From: Algibacter luteus
Lineage (GTDB): Bacteria; Bacteroidota; Bacteroidia; Flavobacteriales; Flavobacteriaceae
Reading direction: 5' to 3'
Length of the DNA: 64,000 nt
Assembly: GCF_900141715.1 (NCBI RefSeq)
Contig: NZ_FQYK01000010.1
Coordinates: forward strand, 17,685-81,684
Shown: one piece after another, positions 35,997 to 44,790 of the stretch
Numbering within the stretch: position 1 is the stretch's first letter
How the letters are laid out: every line of letters starts with the position of its first letter
The notes under the pieces: generated by a model
What the model was told of the DNA's origin: nothing
The model's input: only the letters and a program-made list of their open reading frames with translations
Databases searched by the model: none
Translations under genes and position numbers: made by a program

Positions 35997-37079
35997 TTAC
36001 ATTTTTTGGTATAAAGCTTTTAATTTGGCTCTAGTAATTGTTTTTTTCCATGATTTCCCTAGAGCATTTTCCCAAAGTGGTTCAAGGCTAAAAGCTACAT
36101 TTATCATAGTATCGAAATCTTTATCACTCAAATCTGCACAAATGCCTTGTGGCAATTCTATTTTGTGTTTTGCTTTCATTTTCTTAAAAAGCTTCACGCC
36201 TTCTGGATAATAATCTTCTAAATGATCGAAAACAATACAGTTGCCAATTCCGTGTTTGGTTCCTAATAGATAAGATAAACCGTAACTCATAGCATGCGCA
36301 ATTCCCACCTGCGAATAGGCTATACTCATACCTCCGTGCCACGAGGCCATCATTAGTTTTTCTTGCATCTCTTCATCAGATAGATTATCCTCCATGAAAA
36401 TTTCTTTGCATAAATCTAATGCCATAGTACCATAGGTTTCGCTAAAGGTATTTAAATAAGTTCCTGTTAGTGACTCAATACAGTGGATATAACAGTCCAT
36501 ACCCGTATAAAACCATTGATTTTGTGGTACATCCTTAGTGAGTTCAGAATCTAATATCACTTGATCAAATGGCGTAAAATCAGAATTAATACCTAATTTT
36601 TTTTCGGGTCCAGTAAGTACCGTGGTTCTAGAAACTTCGGCACCAGTACCGGAGATTGTTGGAATACCTACATGATAAATGGCTGGGTTTTTTACTAAAT
36701 CCCATCCTTGATAATCTTTGGCTTCACCTTCATTGGTTAACATAATAGAAACTGCCTTAGCTAAATCTAGCAAAGTACCCCCACCAATACCAATAATACC
36801 AGAAGGCAATGCTTTAGATTCTAAGATGATATTTTCAACAAGTTGATCCACTTGTGAAGTTTTAGGCTCTTCTTTTGCTGAAACAAAAACAATTCTATCC
36901 TCATAAGACAATGAAATTCTAGATAATAGCCATGTATTATTTTTAAACACATCATCAATAAAATAAATAAATGGAGCATTGATGCTTAAGCGCTTTGGGG
37001 CTAAAACTTCATTAATTTGATTGAAACTACCTCTGCCAAAAATGACTCTTGGCACCATTGGAAAGTTCTTATAACTCAT
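35997..37079 (-). CDS. kdnB: KdnB-like iron-containing dehydrogenase (Kdo 8-oxidase)
   Basis: A 360-residue group III metal-dependent alcohol dehydrogenase. The cofactor loop is GIGGGTLLDLAKAVSIML. Metal ligands are an Asp and His in MDCYIHCIESL and His residues in IAHAMSYGLSYLLGTKHGIG. Stretches such as VIFGRGSF, YQGWDLVKNPA and SDFTPFDQVI resemble Shewanella KdnB as I remember it; that enzyme oxidises C8 of Kdo so that KdnA can aminate it to 8-amino-Kdo. Location in a run with kdsB supports Kdo chemistry. No kdnA aminotransferase lies in the window. A generic Fe-dependent alcohol dehydrogenase remains the alternative. Confidence 0.72.
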   Translation of the reverse strand: MSYKNFPMVPRVIFGRGSFNQINEVLAPKRLSINAPFIYFIDDVFKNNTWLLSRISLSYEDRIVFVSAKEEPKTSQVDQLVENIILESKALPSGIIGIGGGTLLDLAKAVSIMLTNEGEAKDYQGWDLVKNPAIYHVGIPTISGTGAEVSRTTVLTGPEKKLGINSDFTPFDQVILDSELTKDVPQNQWFYTGMDCYIHCIESLTGTYLNTFSETYGTMALDLCKEIFMEDNLSDEEMQEKLMMASWHGGMSIAYSQVGIAHAMSYGLSYLLGTKHGIGNCIVFDHLEDYYPEGVKLFKKMKAKHKIELPQGICADLSDKDFDTMINVAFSLEPLWENALGKSWKKTITRAKLKALYQKM

Positions 37080-37126
37080 TTAATATGTTTTCTTTTACAA
37101 AATGTAAAAATAGTTTAAATAAAATT

Positions 37127-37744
37127 TTATGCGTTTAAAAATTCTTGGAATTTTTCCGAGAACAAACTTATATGATAACCGTCTACTAATGCGTGATTTA
37201 CCTGAATGGCCACATTCATTTGTAAACTATTATTTGATTTCACTGCTTTTGAAAAAGCAAATTTTGGCACCGAATCCACACTCCCCGACTTTGGCTCCTT
37301 TTGGCTAGAAAAATTAAGCCATGGCATTGCAGAACAATGTATACAATCTAATCCGTTTAAAGGAGGGTATAAATCTTTAGAATTCTGAATTCTTTCTTTT
37401 TCATTATTTATATTTTGAATAAAGGTGCTTAAATCCTCATCAAAATGTATAAACGAAAACCCAAAGGTATTGTCACTTCTCATTATAGTTGATGATGCAT
37501 GAATGACATCGTATTCAACTATGCCATCATTTTCAATTCGAAATCTTAAATTTTCAACACTGTTAATAGCCTTCATACAATCGTGTAAATACTTAGCAAA
37601 AAAACTAATATTATTGGCTTTTGCAAAAGTATAAGCCTTGGTAACATCAAAAGGAATGGTCACAGCAAACGACGGGTCTTCTAAAGCCATAAAATGCTCA
37701 TAATGCTGTTTTCTATTCCATGAATTTATATTAATTTCTTTCAC
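37127..37744 (-). CDS. Chloramphenicol-acetyltransferase-fold acyltransferase
   Basis: A 205-residue member of the CAT family, trimeric acetyl-CoA-dependent O-acetyltransferases. The catalytic motif is VNHALVDGYHISLF, keeping the active-site His (H-x3-D-G). The N-terminal INSWNRKQHYEHF fits the family start. Length is normal. It lies 1 bp after the HAD gene and 47 bp before the KdnB-like gene, in an LPS-related run, so it may acetylate an endogenous sugar or other small molecule. I do not infer chloramphenicol resistance. Confidence 0.85.
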   Translation of the reverse strand: MKEININSWNRKQHYEHFMALEDPSFAVTIPFDVTKAYTFAKANNISFFAKYLHDCMKAINSVENLRFRIENDGIVEYDVIHASSTIMRSDNTFGFSFIHFDEDLSTFIQNINNEKERIQNSKDLYPPLNGLDCIHCSAMPWLNFSSQKEPKSGSVDSVPKFAFSKAVKSNNSLQMNVAIQVNHALVDGYHISLFSEKFQEFLNA

Positions 37745-37745
37745 T

Positions 37746-38450
37746 TTATTTTACCAAGTTTAAAACTTCTTTTAACGATGTAATCGTTTTATACATTTTA
37801 CCATTTGTTTCTTCTTCACTTACTTGTTCGTGCGCCCAAGTGGTATGAAATGGAACATGTATGGCATTTGCTTTGATGTTGACTAAAGGCAAAACATCAG
37901 ATTTTAGTGAGTTGCCTATCATTAAAAATTCAGAAGGGTTGATATCTAGATGATTTAATAATTTTGAATAATTGGCTTCTTTCTTATCACTTAACACCTC
38001 AATATGATGAAAATAGTCTGTCAGTCCAGATTTTTCTAATTTTCGTTCTTGATCTAGTAAATCGCCTTTAGTAGCCAGTATTAATCGGTATTTTTTTGAG
38101 AGTGTTTTTAATACTTCTTCAACACCATCAAGCAATTCAACAGGTTTATTCAACATGTCTTTACCTATGTTTAATATAGATTCTATAGTTTTTGTTGAAA
38201 TATTATAATTTGACAGTTCTAAAGCAGATTCTACCATTGATAAGGTAAATGCTTTAATGCCATAACCGTAGAGCTCTAAGTTATCCATTTCCATTCTAAA
38301 AAGCTCTTGGTCAATCTTATTAGCAGTTTCGTATTTAGATAGTAATTTTGCAAATGCTAATTCCGCATCTCTAAAGTAGGTTTCATTAACCCATAGTGTA
38401 TCATCAGCATCAAAACCAATTACCTTTATGTTTTTGTAATTTATTTCCAT
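37746..38450 (-). CDS. HAD-family hydrolase
   Basis: A 234-residue phosphatase of the haloacid dehalogenase superfamily. Motif I is [14 protein letters not shown] (D-x-D-x-T), motif II is [10 protein letters not shown], and motif III/IV is [16 protein letters not shown]. The helical cap lies after motif I (C1-type). Its start overlaps kdsB by 10 bp, so it is likely translated with it. Kdo-8-phosphate phosphatase (KdsC) is also a HAD enzyme but lacks such a cap and is shorter, so this is not an obvious KdsC. Substrate unknown. Confidence 0.85.
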   Translation of the reverse strand: MEINYKNIKVIGFDADDTLWVNETYFRDAELAFAKLLSKYETANKIDQELFRMEMDNLELYGYGIKAFTLSMVESALELSNYNISTKTIESILNIGKDMLNKPVELLDGVEEVLKTLSKKYRLILATKGDLLDQERKLEKSGLTDYFHHIEVLSDKKEANYSKLLNHLDINPSEFLMIGNSLKSDVLPLVNIKANAIHVPFHTTWAHEQVSEEETNGKMYKTITSLKEVLNLVK

Positions 38451-39169
38451 AATTTCTTAGCGCGCTCTAAATCTTCGGGTGTGTCAATTTCAACACCTTG
38501 CACATCAGTTTCAACCATTTTTATACGTTTACCATATTCTAAATACCTTAATTGTTCTAGCTTTTCAGCAGCTTCTAAAGTAAGCATAGGCAAACGATGG
38601 AAATCTAAAATGGCTTGCTTCCTAAAGGCATAAACCCCTTTGTGTTTATAGTATTTTACAGCAACACTTTTATCTCTTAAATAAGGGATTGGACTTCGAG
38701 AAAAGTAGAGTGCAAAATTCTGATTATCTAAAATTACTTTGACAGTATTTGGGTTTTTTATTTCATCTTCATCTGTAATATGAACCATTAAAGATGCTAA
38801 ATCGATCGATTTATCAGAATCATTTTTAAATACTTCTATGAGTTTCTTTAAGGATTCAGCATCTGTAAAAGGTTCATCGCCTTGAACATTAATAACAATG
38901 TCAATATCCATATCCTCAACAGCTTCGGCAATTCTATCGCTACCGCTGTTGTGTTCTTTTTTGCTCATTATTGCATTTCCGCCATTATTAACAATTTCAT
39001 TATAAATACTTTCACTGTCGGTAACTACGAAAACATCATCAAATAACTTGGTTGCCACCGTGGCCTCATATGTTCTTAAAATAACTGTTTTACCACCCAA
39101 ATCTTGCATAAGTTTTGCAGGAAAACGAGATGCAGCATAACGCGCGGGAATCATTGAAATTATTTTCAT
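38441..39169 (-). CDS. kdsB: CMP-Kdo synthetase
   Basis: A 242-residue 3-deoxy-manno-octulosonate cytidylyltransferase that activates Kdo with CTP before transfer to lipid A. The nucleotide motif is [19 protein letters not shown], with [21 protein letters not shown] and [13 protein letters not shown] also conserved. Length matches E. coli KdsB. First gene of a five-gene minus-strand run (kdsB, HAD, CAT-like, KdnB-like, acyltransferase), with a 10-bp overlap into the HAD gene. If Kdo is aminated in this organism, KdsB would need to accept 8-amino-Kdo. Confidence 0.94.
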   Translation of the reverse strand: MKIISMIPARYAASRFPAKLMQDLGGKTVILRTYEATVATKLFDDVFVVTDSESIYNEIVNNGGNAIMSKKEHNSGSDRIAEAVEDMDIDIVINVQGDEPFTDAESLKKLIEVFKNDSDKSIDLASLMVHITDEDEIKNPNTVKVILDNQNFALYFSRSPIPYLRDKSVAVKYYKHKGVYAFRKQAILDFHRLPMLTLEAAEKLEQLRYLEYGKRIKMVETDVQGVEIDTPEDLERAKKLWK

Positions 39170-39188
39170 ATGCTTTAAATAGCTGTTT

Positions 39189-39821
39189 TTAATTTAACTG
39201 AACAAACCCATTTAACAATTTTTCAATATGGTTATCATAGCTTTTCATTAAATTTACTGATGTATAAAGTATGATTTGAACAGTACCATTTTCGTTTGAA
39301 TAATAATACCCTTTATATCCAAATTTAATTCCAGACATTGTGCCGCTCATTTCTAACATTAAAACTTTTAAGCCATTAACTGTACGGTATTCTTGATTAT
39401 TTAATTTAGTATCTGGGGCTACTTCTCGTGCATTTGATAATGCAATATCTCTTAGTGTTACCAAAGGGATTTCAACTTTTTCAGTTATTACAGAACCATA
39501 TAAATCCTCTTTTTTAAGTTCCAATTCAAATTCGGCATCTTCGTTACTTGAAGCCTTCTTAAATTTCCAATCTTTTGTATTTAACCAAATCCCTACGTTA
39601 AATGTTGAACTTTTAATTAGGAAATCGGAATCTTCATCTTTTTCGAAAATTGTAGCATTTACAGGAATTTCTACTTTCTCTTCAACTTGCTCACCCACTT
39701 GTTGCCAGGTACCATCGTCATATAATACTACTTGGTCGCCATATTCTGTAACAGCATTGGTTTGGGAAAATATTAAATAAGGAAAACAAAAAACTAGACA
39801 AAAGGTAATTTTTATATTCAT
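39189..39821 (-). CDS. Secreted protein of unknown function
   Basis: A 210-residue protein with a signal peptide ([20 protein letters not shown]). The mature part begins with [16 protein letters not shown], a short motif frequent in Flavobacteriia secreted hypotheticals, then a V/E-rich linker and a mixed alpha/beta domain (about 60-210) with no recognised catalytic residues. It is 19 bp upstream of kdsB on the same strand and could be co-transcribed. Probably periplasmic; function unknown. Confidence 0.65.
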   Translation of the reverse strand: MNIKITFCLVFCFPYLIFSQTNAVTEYGDQVVLYDDGTWQQVGEQVEEKVEIPVNATIFEKDEDSDFLIKSSTFNVGIWLNTKDWKFKKASSNEDAEFELELKKEDLYGSVITEKVEIPLVTLRDIALSNAREVAPDTKLNNQEYRTVNGLKVLMLEMSGTMSGIKFGYKGYYYSNENGTVQIILYTSVNLMKSYDNHIEKLLNGFVQLN

Positions 39822-39870
39822 AATTAAGATAAAGGTTTAGAATTTCAAAAATATAATATTTATATCATAA

Positions 39871-40437
39871 TTATTGCCTACTCCTTTTAAACTTTTTATA
39901 TAATCTAAAAATTGTAAAAATGATAAATATGGCTATAATTGCTGCTAGTATGGGAAGAAAAATAGAAATAACAGACATGACAATCGAGGTTCCTGTTTCT
40001 ATGGTTGAAACCAAAGGATTTGCAATACCTCCTGTAGTAGCAGTAGAAGCTAATCGTGTTGTACTCGAGCTTCCTGCAACTGCTGCAGCTGTCCCGCCTC
40101 CAGCTATAATAGCTAAAGACCAAGTTACAACAGGACTCAAATCTGCAATTGTAGAAAGCATGATGGCGGTTCCTGCCAAGGCAGCTAGTGGCACTGCGAT
40201 ACTATCTAATAAATTATCAATATATGGTATAAAATACGCAACAATTTCGACTATAGTAGCAGCACCTAAAGTTATGAGAGCTCCAGTACTTCCTATCCAT
40301 TCCCAAGATTCGTTAAGTTGCCAAACATCAAAAAAAGCAGCAAGGCTTAAAGCAAATAAGGGTAAAAACACTCTAAATCCTACCGAGGCCGATAAACCAA
40401 CACCTAGACAAATACTTAATATCGTTTCAAAAGTCAT
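39871..40437 (-). CDS. DUF4126 membrane protein
   Basis: A 188-residue polytopic membrane protein with about five hydrophobic segments and small-residue-rich loops (TAAAVAGSSSTTRLASTATT). The start TILSICLGVGLSASVGFRVFLPLF and the pattern PYIDNLLDSIAVPLAALAGTA match DUF4126. Its function is unknown. It ends in a basic tail (RLYKKFKRSRQ). It is 16 bp downstream of the RecD-like helicase gene on the same strand. Confidence 0.75.
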   Translation of the reverse strand: MTFETILSICLGVGLSASVGFRVFLPLFALSLAAFFDVWQLNESWEWIGSTGALITLGAATIVEIVAYFIPYIDNLLDSIAVPLAALAGTAIMLSTIADLSPVVTWSLAIIAGGGTAAAVAGSSSTTRLASTATTGGIANPLVSTIETGTSIVMSVISIFLPILAAIIAIFIIFTIFRLYKKFKRSRQ

Positions 40438-40453
40438 CTTTAATTTTAATTAA

Positions 40454-41890
40454 TTATTCTTCAAAGAAATCGTCTTTAAAGCCAATAAGGTACAATTTTT
40501 CTTTCGCTCTTGTTACCGCAGTGTATAACCACCTTAAATAATCTTTATCTATACCGTTTGGTAAATACGGTTGTTCTACAAAAACAGTGTTCCATTGCCC
40601 TCCTTGTGATTTATGGCAGGTGATGGCATAAGAAAATTTAACTTGAAGCGCATTAAAATGTTTGTTGTTTTTTACCTTTAAGAATTTTTTGTAATTACTC
40701 GTTTCACTTTCAAAATCTTTCATCACTTCTTGATACAATTTATTCGAATCTTCATAGGCCAGAGAAGGCGTTTCAGCATCAATAGTATCTAATAATAACA
40801 CGGTTTCAAAAGGTCTCATTTTGGGGTAATCAACCATTCTAATTTTTACTTCAGCGAAGCGAAAGCCATACAATTCTTGTAAACTGAATATTTCCAGAAC
40901 TTCAATAATATCACCATTTGCAATAAATCCAGCTTCGGTAGTTGGTTTTATCCAGAAATAGTTATTCTTTACAACCATTAAATAATCTCCTGCGGATAAT
41001 TCGCTTTCATTAAAAAGAATTCTGTTTCTTATTTGTTGATTGTATAGGTTTGCGCGTTTATTGCTTCTTACAATAATAGCAGTGTCTTCTTTCCCTAAAT
41101 CGCTATAAGAATCGTTAATGGCATCCATTATTTCATAACCATCAACAAGCCTAATAATATCTTTAAAATCGGCTAAATCAAACTTAAAAAAATCATAAGT
41201 CGTTCCAGATAATGCTTCTCGTAATATGGTGGCATTAGCTAATATGCCTGAGTTTTCTTCTTGCCTTACAACTTCATCAAGTTCCATTTTGGTAACTTCT
41301 TTGTTGTAATTAAGTGCTAAGGTATTCGGGTCTAATGCAGGGCTTAAATCTAATTTCACTGGTGGTAATTGAGCAGTATCACCTATTAATAGCAACTTAC
41401 AATGATGCCCAGAATAAACATATTGCATTAAGTCGTCTAGTAACGAACCATTTTCCATAAGTTTTGATTCGCTGGGTGTATCTGGAATCATGGAAGCTTC
41501 ATCAACAATAAAAATCGTATTTCTGTGCTTATTAGGCTGCAAAACAAACTTTACACCTCCACCTTTATCTTTTTTAGGGAAATATATTTTTTTATGAATG
41601 GTAAATGCTTCCTTATTAGAATAATTCGATATCACTTTGGCGGCTCTACCCGTTGGTGCCATGAGTACAGCACTCATTTTTGCCTTCCATAAATTACTCA
41701 CAATAGCGCCAACAATAGTTGTCTTTCCTGTTCCGGCATACCCTTTTAGTAGATATAAGGAATCTTTATTTTTTGAAAAAATGAACTCTGCAAGTTGTTG
41801 TAAAACAATATTTTGTTTCATTGTAGGTTGAAACGGAAATTGTTGTTTTATGAGAGAATAAAATTCGTTGGAAGTCATTATAGATTTCAA
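40454..41890 (-). CDS. RecD-like superfamily 1 helicase
   Basis: A 478-residue SF1B-type ATPase. Walker A is LLKGYAGTGKTTIVGA, motif II is FIVDEASMIPD, motif III is LLIGDTAQLPPV, and the C-terminal UvrD_C_2 part has YAITCHKSQGGQWNTVFVEQ and TAVTRAKEKLYLIG. It is shorter than RecD2 (over 700 residues) and lacks the N-terminal HhH/barrel extension, matching the short RecD/Pif1-like helicases of Bacteroidota. It is likely a DNA helicase in repair or recombination. No recB or recC gene is adjacent. Confidence 0.87.
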   Translation of the reverse strand: MKSIMTSNEFYSLIKQQFPFQPTMKQNIVLQQLAEFIFSKNKDSLYLLKGYAGTGKTTIVGAIVSNLWKAKMSAVLMAPTGRAAKVISNYSNKEAFTIHKKIYFPKKDKGGGVKFVLQPNKHRNTIFIVDEASMIPDTPSESKLMENGSLLDDLMQYVYSGHHCKLLLIGDTAQLPPVKLDLSPALDPNTLALNYNKEVTKMELDEVVRQEENSGILANATILREALSGTTYDFFKFDLADFKDIIRLVDGYEIMDAINDSYSDLGKEDTAIIVRSNKRANLYNQQIRNRILFNESELSAGDYLMVVKNNYFWIKPTTEAGFIANGDIIEVLEIFSLQELYGFRFAEVKIRMVDYPKMRPFETVLLLDTIDAETPSLAYEDSNKLYQEVMKDFESETSNYKKFLKVKNNKHFNALQVKFSYAITCHKSQGGQWNTVFVEQPYLPNGIDKDYLRWLYTAVTRAKEKLYLIGFKDDFFEE

Positions 41891-41961
41891 GGGTTTTGTA
41901 AATTATTCAAATATAGAAATGATTTTTATGCAGTTTGGTTTTAACGATTAAAAAAAAATTG

Positions 41962-41969
41962 TAGATTTG
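41962..41969 (+). promoter_or_regulatory. TAnnTTTG -7 box of the membrane-protein/DUF3822/rsmD operon
   Basis: TAGATTTG matches the -7 consensus 40 bp before the ATG at 42010. A TTTG at 41934-41937 is the nearest upstream element, but its 24-bp spacing is on the long side. Confidence 0.5.
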
Positions 41970-42009
41970 CTAAATACCTTTTATTAAACTTTAAATTAAA
42001 TAACATACT

Positions 42010-42747
42010 ATGTTAAATTTTATTCTTGTTGCAGTTGCGGTTATTTTAGTTACAATTGGCTTGGTTAAGTTAGTTGATAAATTTATACCGGCGAAGTTTA
42101 AACCGTTATTAAATATTGCACTTTGGTTATTGATTGCTTTTTTAGGTTACAAAACTTATGTTTCCATTTATGAACCTATCCAGTTTAATAAAGTAAAAAA
42201 TAAGCGATATGCTCAAGTAATTGAAAGTTTAAAGGATATTAGAGACTCTCAGCTGGCTCACAGGCAAGTTATAGGGGTTTTTGCAAAAGACTTTGATAAT
42301 TTAATCAAATTTGTTGATACTGCACAATATACTATTACCCAACGAAGAGATTCAAGTATTATTGATGTAGATTTAACAAAAAGATACGGCGTAGATACTT
42401 TTAAAGATATTATTATAGTTGATACCTTAGGATTTGTTTCTGTAAAAGATTCATTATTTAAATCTTCAACACGTTATAAAACGATGATGAATGTTCCTGT
42501 TGGTGAAGAAGGAGCTAAATTTAAAATGGATGCTGGGTTTATCGAGCAAAACAATATTAAGATTCCTGTTTTTGAAGCATCAGTTAAAAAGAGCGTGATT
42601 TTATACGACCAGAATAAAGATTTACTAGTTCAAGAAAATCAGGTAGTATCAGTGGATGGTGTTAATGGTGATGCATTAAAAGTAGGTTCTATGGATGAAG
42701 TTAACACAAACGGAAACTGGCCAAAAACATATGGCTCAAACGAATAA
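42010..42747 (+). CDS. Membrane-anchored protein of unknown function
   Basis: A 245-residue protein with two N-terminal membrane segments (LNFILVAVAVILVTIGLVKL and LLNIALWLLIAFLGYKTYV). An extracytoplasmic or cytoplasmic domain follows, rich in charged helices and then beta strands (about 70-245). Its end overlaps the next gene, and the three-gene order with DUF3822 and rsmD appears to be a conserved arrangement in Bacteroidota, as far as I recall. No known domain. Topology is uncertain. Confidence 0.65.
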   Translation: MLNFILVAVAVILVTIGLVKLVDKFIPAKFKPLLNIALWLLIAFLGYKTYVSIYEPIQFNKVKNKRYAQVIESLKDIRDSQLAHRQVIGVFAKDFDNLIKFVDTAQYTITQRRDSSIIDVDLTKRYGVDTFKDIIIVDTLGFVSVKDSLFKSSTRYKTMMNVPVGEEGAKFKMDAGFIEQNNIKIPVFEASVKKSVILYDQNKDLLVQENQVVSVDGVNGDALKVGSMDEVNTNGNWPKTYGSNE

Positions 42748-43552
42748 AACGTCTAACAAACTAACTAATATAGATCTGTCCATTCAAATAAGTTTGAGTG
42801 GACTTTCTTTTTGTATACTGAATACAGATACCAATACGGTAATAGAGTTGCGAGAAGTCATCTTCGAGAAACGTTTAAACCCACTTGAAGCTTTAGATGA
42901 ATTAAAATCATTGTTCGCAAAAGAAAATGCATTACAAAGTAATTTTAAAAATGTAATTATTATTCATGATAACGACCTAGCGACTTTAGTACCAAAGTCA
43001 TTATTCAATAAAAACCACCTCGCAGAGTATTTAAAATTTAATTCTAAAATACTTAAGTCTGATTTTATAGCCTACGATCCAATTCAAGAAAACAGTATCG
43101 TAAACGTTTATATTCCTTATGTCAATTTTAATAATTTTATTTATGACAAGTTTGGAACCTTTGTTTACAAGCACGTTTCTACCGTTTTAATTGAAAATAT
43201 TTTACAAATAGAAAAAGAATCAGAAACACCAAAAGTATTTGTGAATATAAGCACCAATCACTTTGAGATTTTAGTTACTGAAAAAGGGCAATTAAACTTG
43301 TACAATTCCTTTAGTTACAGTACGAAAGAAGATTTTATCTATTACATTCTTTTTACAGCAGAACAACTTAATTTAGACCCAGAATCCTTCCAACTTGTCC
43401 TATTGGGAGATGTAGATGAAAATAACGAATTATACGAGATTGCTTATAAATACATTAGGAATATAAGTTTTGGAAAACGATATAGCCAATATAAATACAT
43501 AGCAAAGCCAAAATCTGAATATTCTAATTTTGCACTTTTAAATAGTTTTTAA
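42731..43552 (+). CDS. DUF3822-family protein
   Basis: About 273 residues from ATG 42731 (MAQTNKTSNKLTNIDLSIQI); another in-frame ATG at 42695 would add 12 residues lying over the previous gene. DUF3822 proteins are Bacteroidota-specific and are thought to have an RNase H/actin-like fold; FVNISTNHFEILVTEKGQLN and LVLLGDVDENNELYEIA fit. It overlaps the upstream membrane-protein gene by 17 bp and abuts rsmD, whose ATG uses the A of its stop codon. Function unknown; no active-site residues recognised. Confidence 0.7.
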   Translation: MAQTNKTSNKLTNIDLSIQISLSGLSFCILNTDTNTVIELREVIFEKRLNPLEALDELKSLFAKENALQSNFKNVIIIHDNDLATLVPKSLFNKNHLAEYLKFNSKILKSDFIAYDPIQENSIVNVYIPYVNFNNFIYDKFGTFVYKHVSTVLIENILQIEKESETPKVFVNISTNHFEILVTEKGQLNLYNSFSYSTKEDFIYYILFTAEQLNLDPESFQLVLLGDVDENNELYEIAYKYIRNISFGKRYSQYKYIAKPKSEYSNFALLNSF

Positions 43553-44094
43553 TGAGAATTATATCAGGTCTTTATAAAAGTAGAAAAATTGTGGCGCCAA
43601 AAAGACTGCCTGTCCGCCCCACTACTGATATGGCTAAAGAATCGCTATTTAATATCATTAATAATTTATACTATTTTGAAGACATAACTGTATTAGACTT
43701 ATTCGCGGGCACTGGCAATATAAGTTATGAGTTTGCTTCTAGAGGTGTTGAGCAAATTACTAGTGTAGATCAGGATTTCGGATGCATTAAGTTTATAAAT
43801 CAGACTGCTGAGAATTTTGAAATGCCAATTCAAACCATAAAAAGTGATGTTTTTAAGTTTCTAGAAAAATCAACACTTCAAACTGATATTATTTTTGCAG
43901 ATCCACCTTATAGTTTCTCTGATGAACAATTTGCTAAAATACCAGAGCTTGTTTTTCAAAATAACTTGTTACTACCTGAAGGCTTACTCATAGTCGAGCA
44001 TTCTAAACATACTAACTTATCAGAAATTAAACATTTTAGCTACTCCAAAAACTATGGTGGAAGTGTTTTTAGTTTTTTTGAAAAGCCAGAATAA
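43552..44094 (+). CDS. rsmD: 16S rRNA (guanine966-N2)-methyltransferase
   Basis: A 180-residue SAM-dependent methyltransferase that modifies G966 in 16S rRNA. The family start is MRIISGLYKSRKIVAPKRL, the SAM loop is VLDLFAGTGNISYEF, and the catalytic N6/N2-type motif is IIFADPPYSFSD. Length fits RsmD. Translation is coupled to the DUF3822 gene by a one-base stop/start overlap (TAATG). Confidence 0.92.
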   Translation: MRIISGLYKSRKIVAPKRLPVRPTTDMAKESLFNIINNLYYFEDITVLDLFAGTGNISYEFASRGVEQITSVDQDFGCIKFINQTAENFEMPIQTIKSDVFKFLEKSTLQTDIIFADPPYSFSDEQFAKIPELVFQNNLLLPEGLLIVEHSKHTNLSEIKHFSYSKNYGGSVFSFFEKPE

Positions 44095-44123
44095 ATTTCC
44101 ACAACTCATTTTTTTTCAGTACT

Positions 44124-44185
44124 TTAGAGTTCTCCTTAAGAGTCCCAGACTCTAATCATTGCATGTATCTCTCAGGGAAATACAT
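44124..44185 (+). promoter_or_regulatory. Two adjacent hairpins in the leader of the NTF2-like gene
   Basis: TTAGAGT (44124-44130) pairs with ACTCTAA (44149-44155), with an inner CTC/GAG pair. ATGTAT (44163-44168) pairs with ATACAT (44180-44185). They lie 60-120 bp before the ATG at 44247. The first could equally end the rsmD transcript. No known riboswitch class was recognised. Confidence 0.3.
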
Positions 44186-44246
44186 TCTTATTCTATTCGT
44201 GTGTATGGTTTAAAATTGTTATCAACCAATTAAACCATAAATTCAA

Positions 44247-44753
44247 ATGAAAAAAATTATTCTAGTTGCTTTTGCAGTAATGTTATTTACTGCTTGCCAA
44301 AACAAACCACAACGTTATTTTGCAGAATCTGCAGAAATAAACACATTAAAAGCCGGTATAGAAGCTTACGAAGCTGGAGATTGGGCTAAGTGGAAAAGCC
44401 ATTTTGCCGATACCGCTAAAATTTACGTAAACTCAACAGAACCACTAACTATTGCAGAAAGAGCCAAAAGTTTAGAGACTATGGCAAACACCATGTCTTC
44501 TTATGGCTTTAATCGCGATAAAGAATACATTGAAATGGTTCTTGATAAAGAAGATGAAACTTGGGTGTACTATTGGGCATTACACAAGGGAACTTTAGCT
44601 GCAAATAATAAAGAATTATCAATTCCTGTCCATTTAGCTGTACAGTTTGTAGATGGTAAAATTGTTGAAGAACACGTTTACTATGACGGAACTGCTATGA
44701 ATGCAGAATTTGCTAAACTCACTGCAGTAGATGATGTCGTAGAAGAAGAGTAA
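44247..44753 (+). CDS. NTF2/SnoaL-like lipoprotein
   Basis: A 168-residue protein with a lipoprotein signal (MKKIILVAFAVMLFTACQNK; lipidated Cys in FTAC). The mature part is an NTF2-like cone-shaped domain (YEAGDWAKWKSHFADTAKIYV is the characteristic first helix-strand region). Such domains bind or isomerise small ligands, but no catalytic residues can be assigned. It is followed after 37 bp by another secreted gene, and the two may form an operon. Acidic C-terminus (AVDDVVEEE). Confidence 0.78.
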   Translation: MKKIILVAFAVMLFTACQNKPQRYFAESAEINTLKAGIEAYEAGDWAKWKSHFADTAKIYVNSTEPLTIAERAKSLETMANTMSSYGFNRDKEYIEMVLDKEDETWVYYWALHKGTLAANNKELSIPVHLAVQFVDGKIVEEHVYYDGTAMNAEFAKLTAVDDVVEEE

Positions 44754-44790
44754 TCCAAAAATAAAAAATCAATTAACTAAATTATTTAAT

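Noticed and set aside
37127..37744. Chloramphenicol resistance gene
   Set aside because: Fold and catalytic motif fit CAT, but the operon context and lack of mobile elements do not support resistance.
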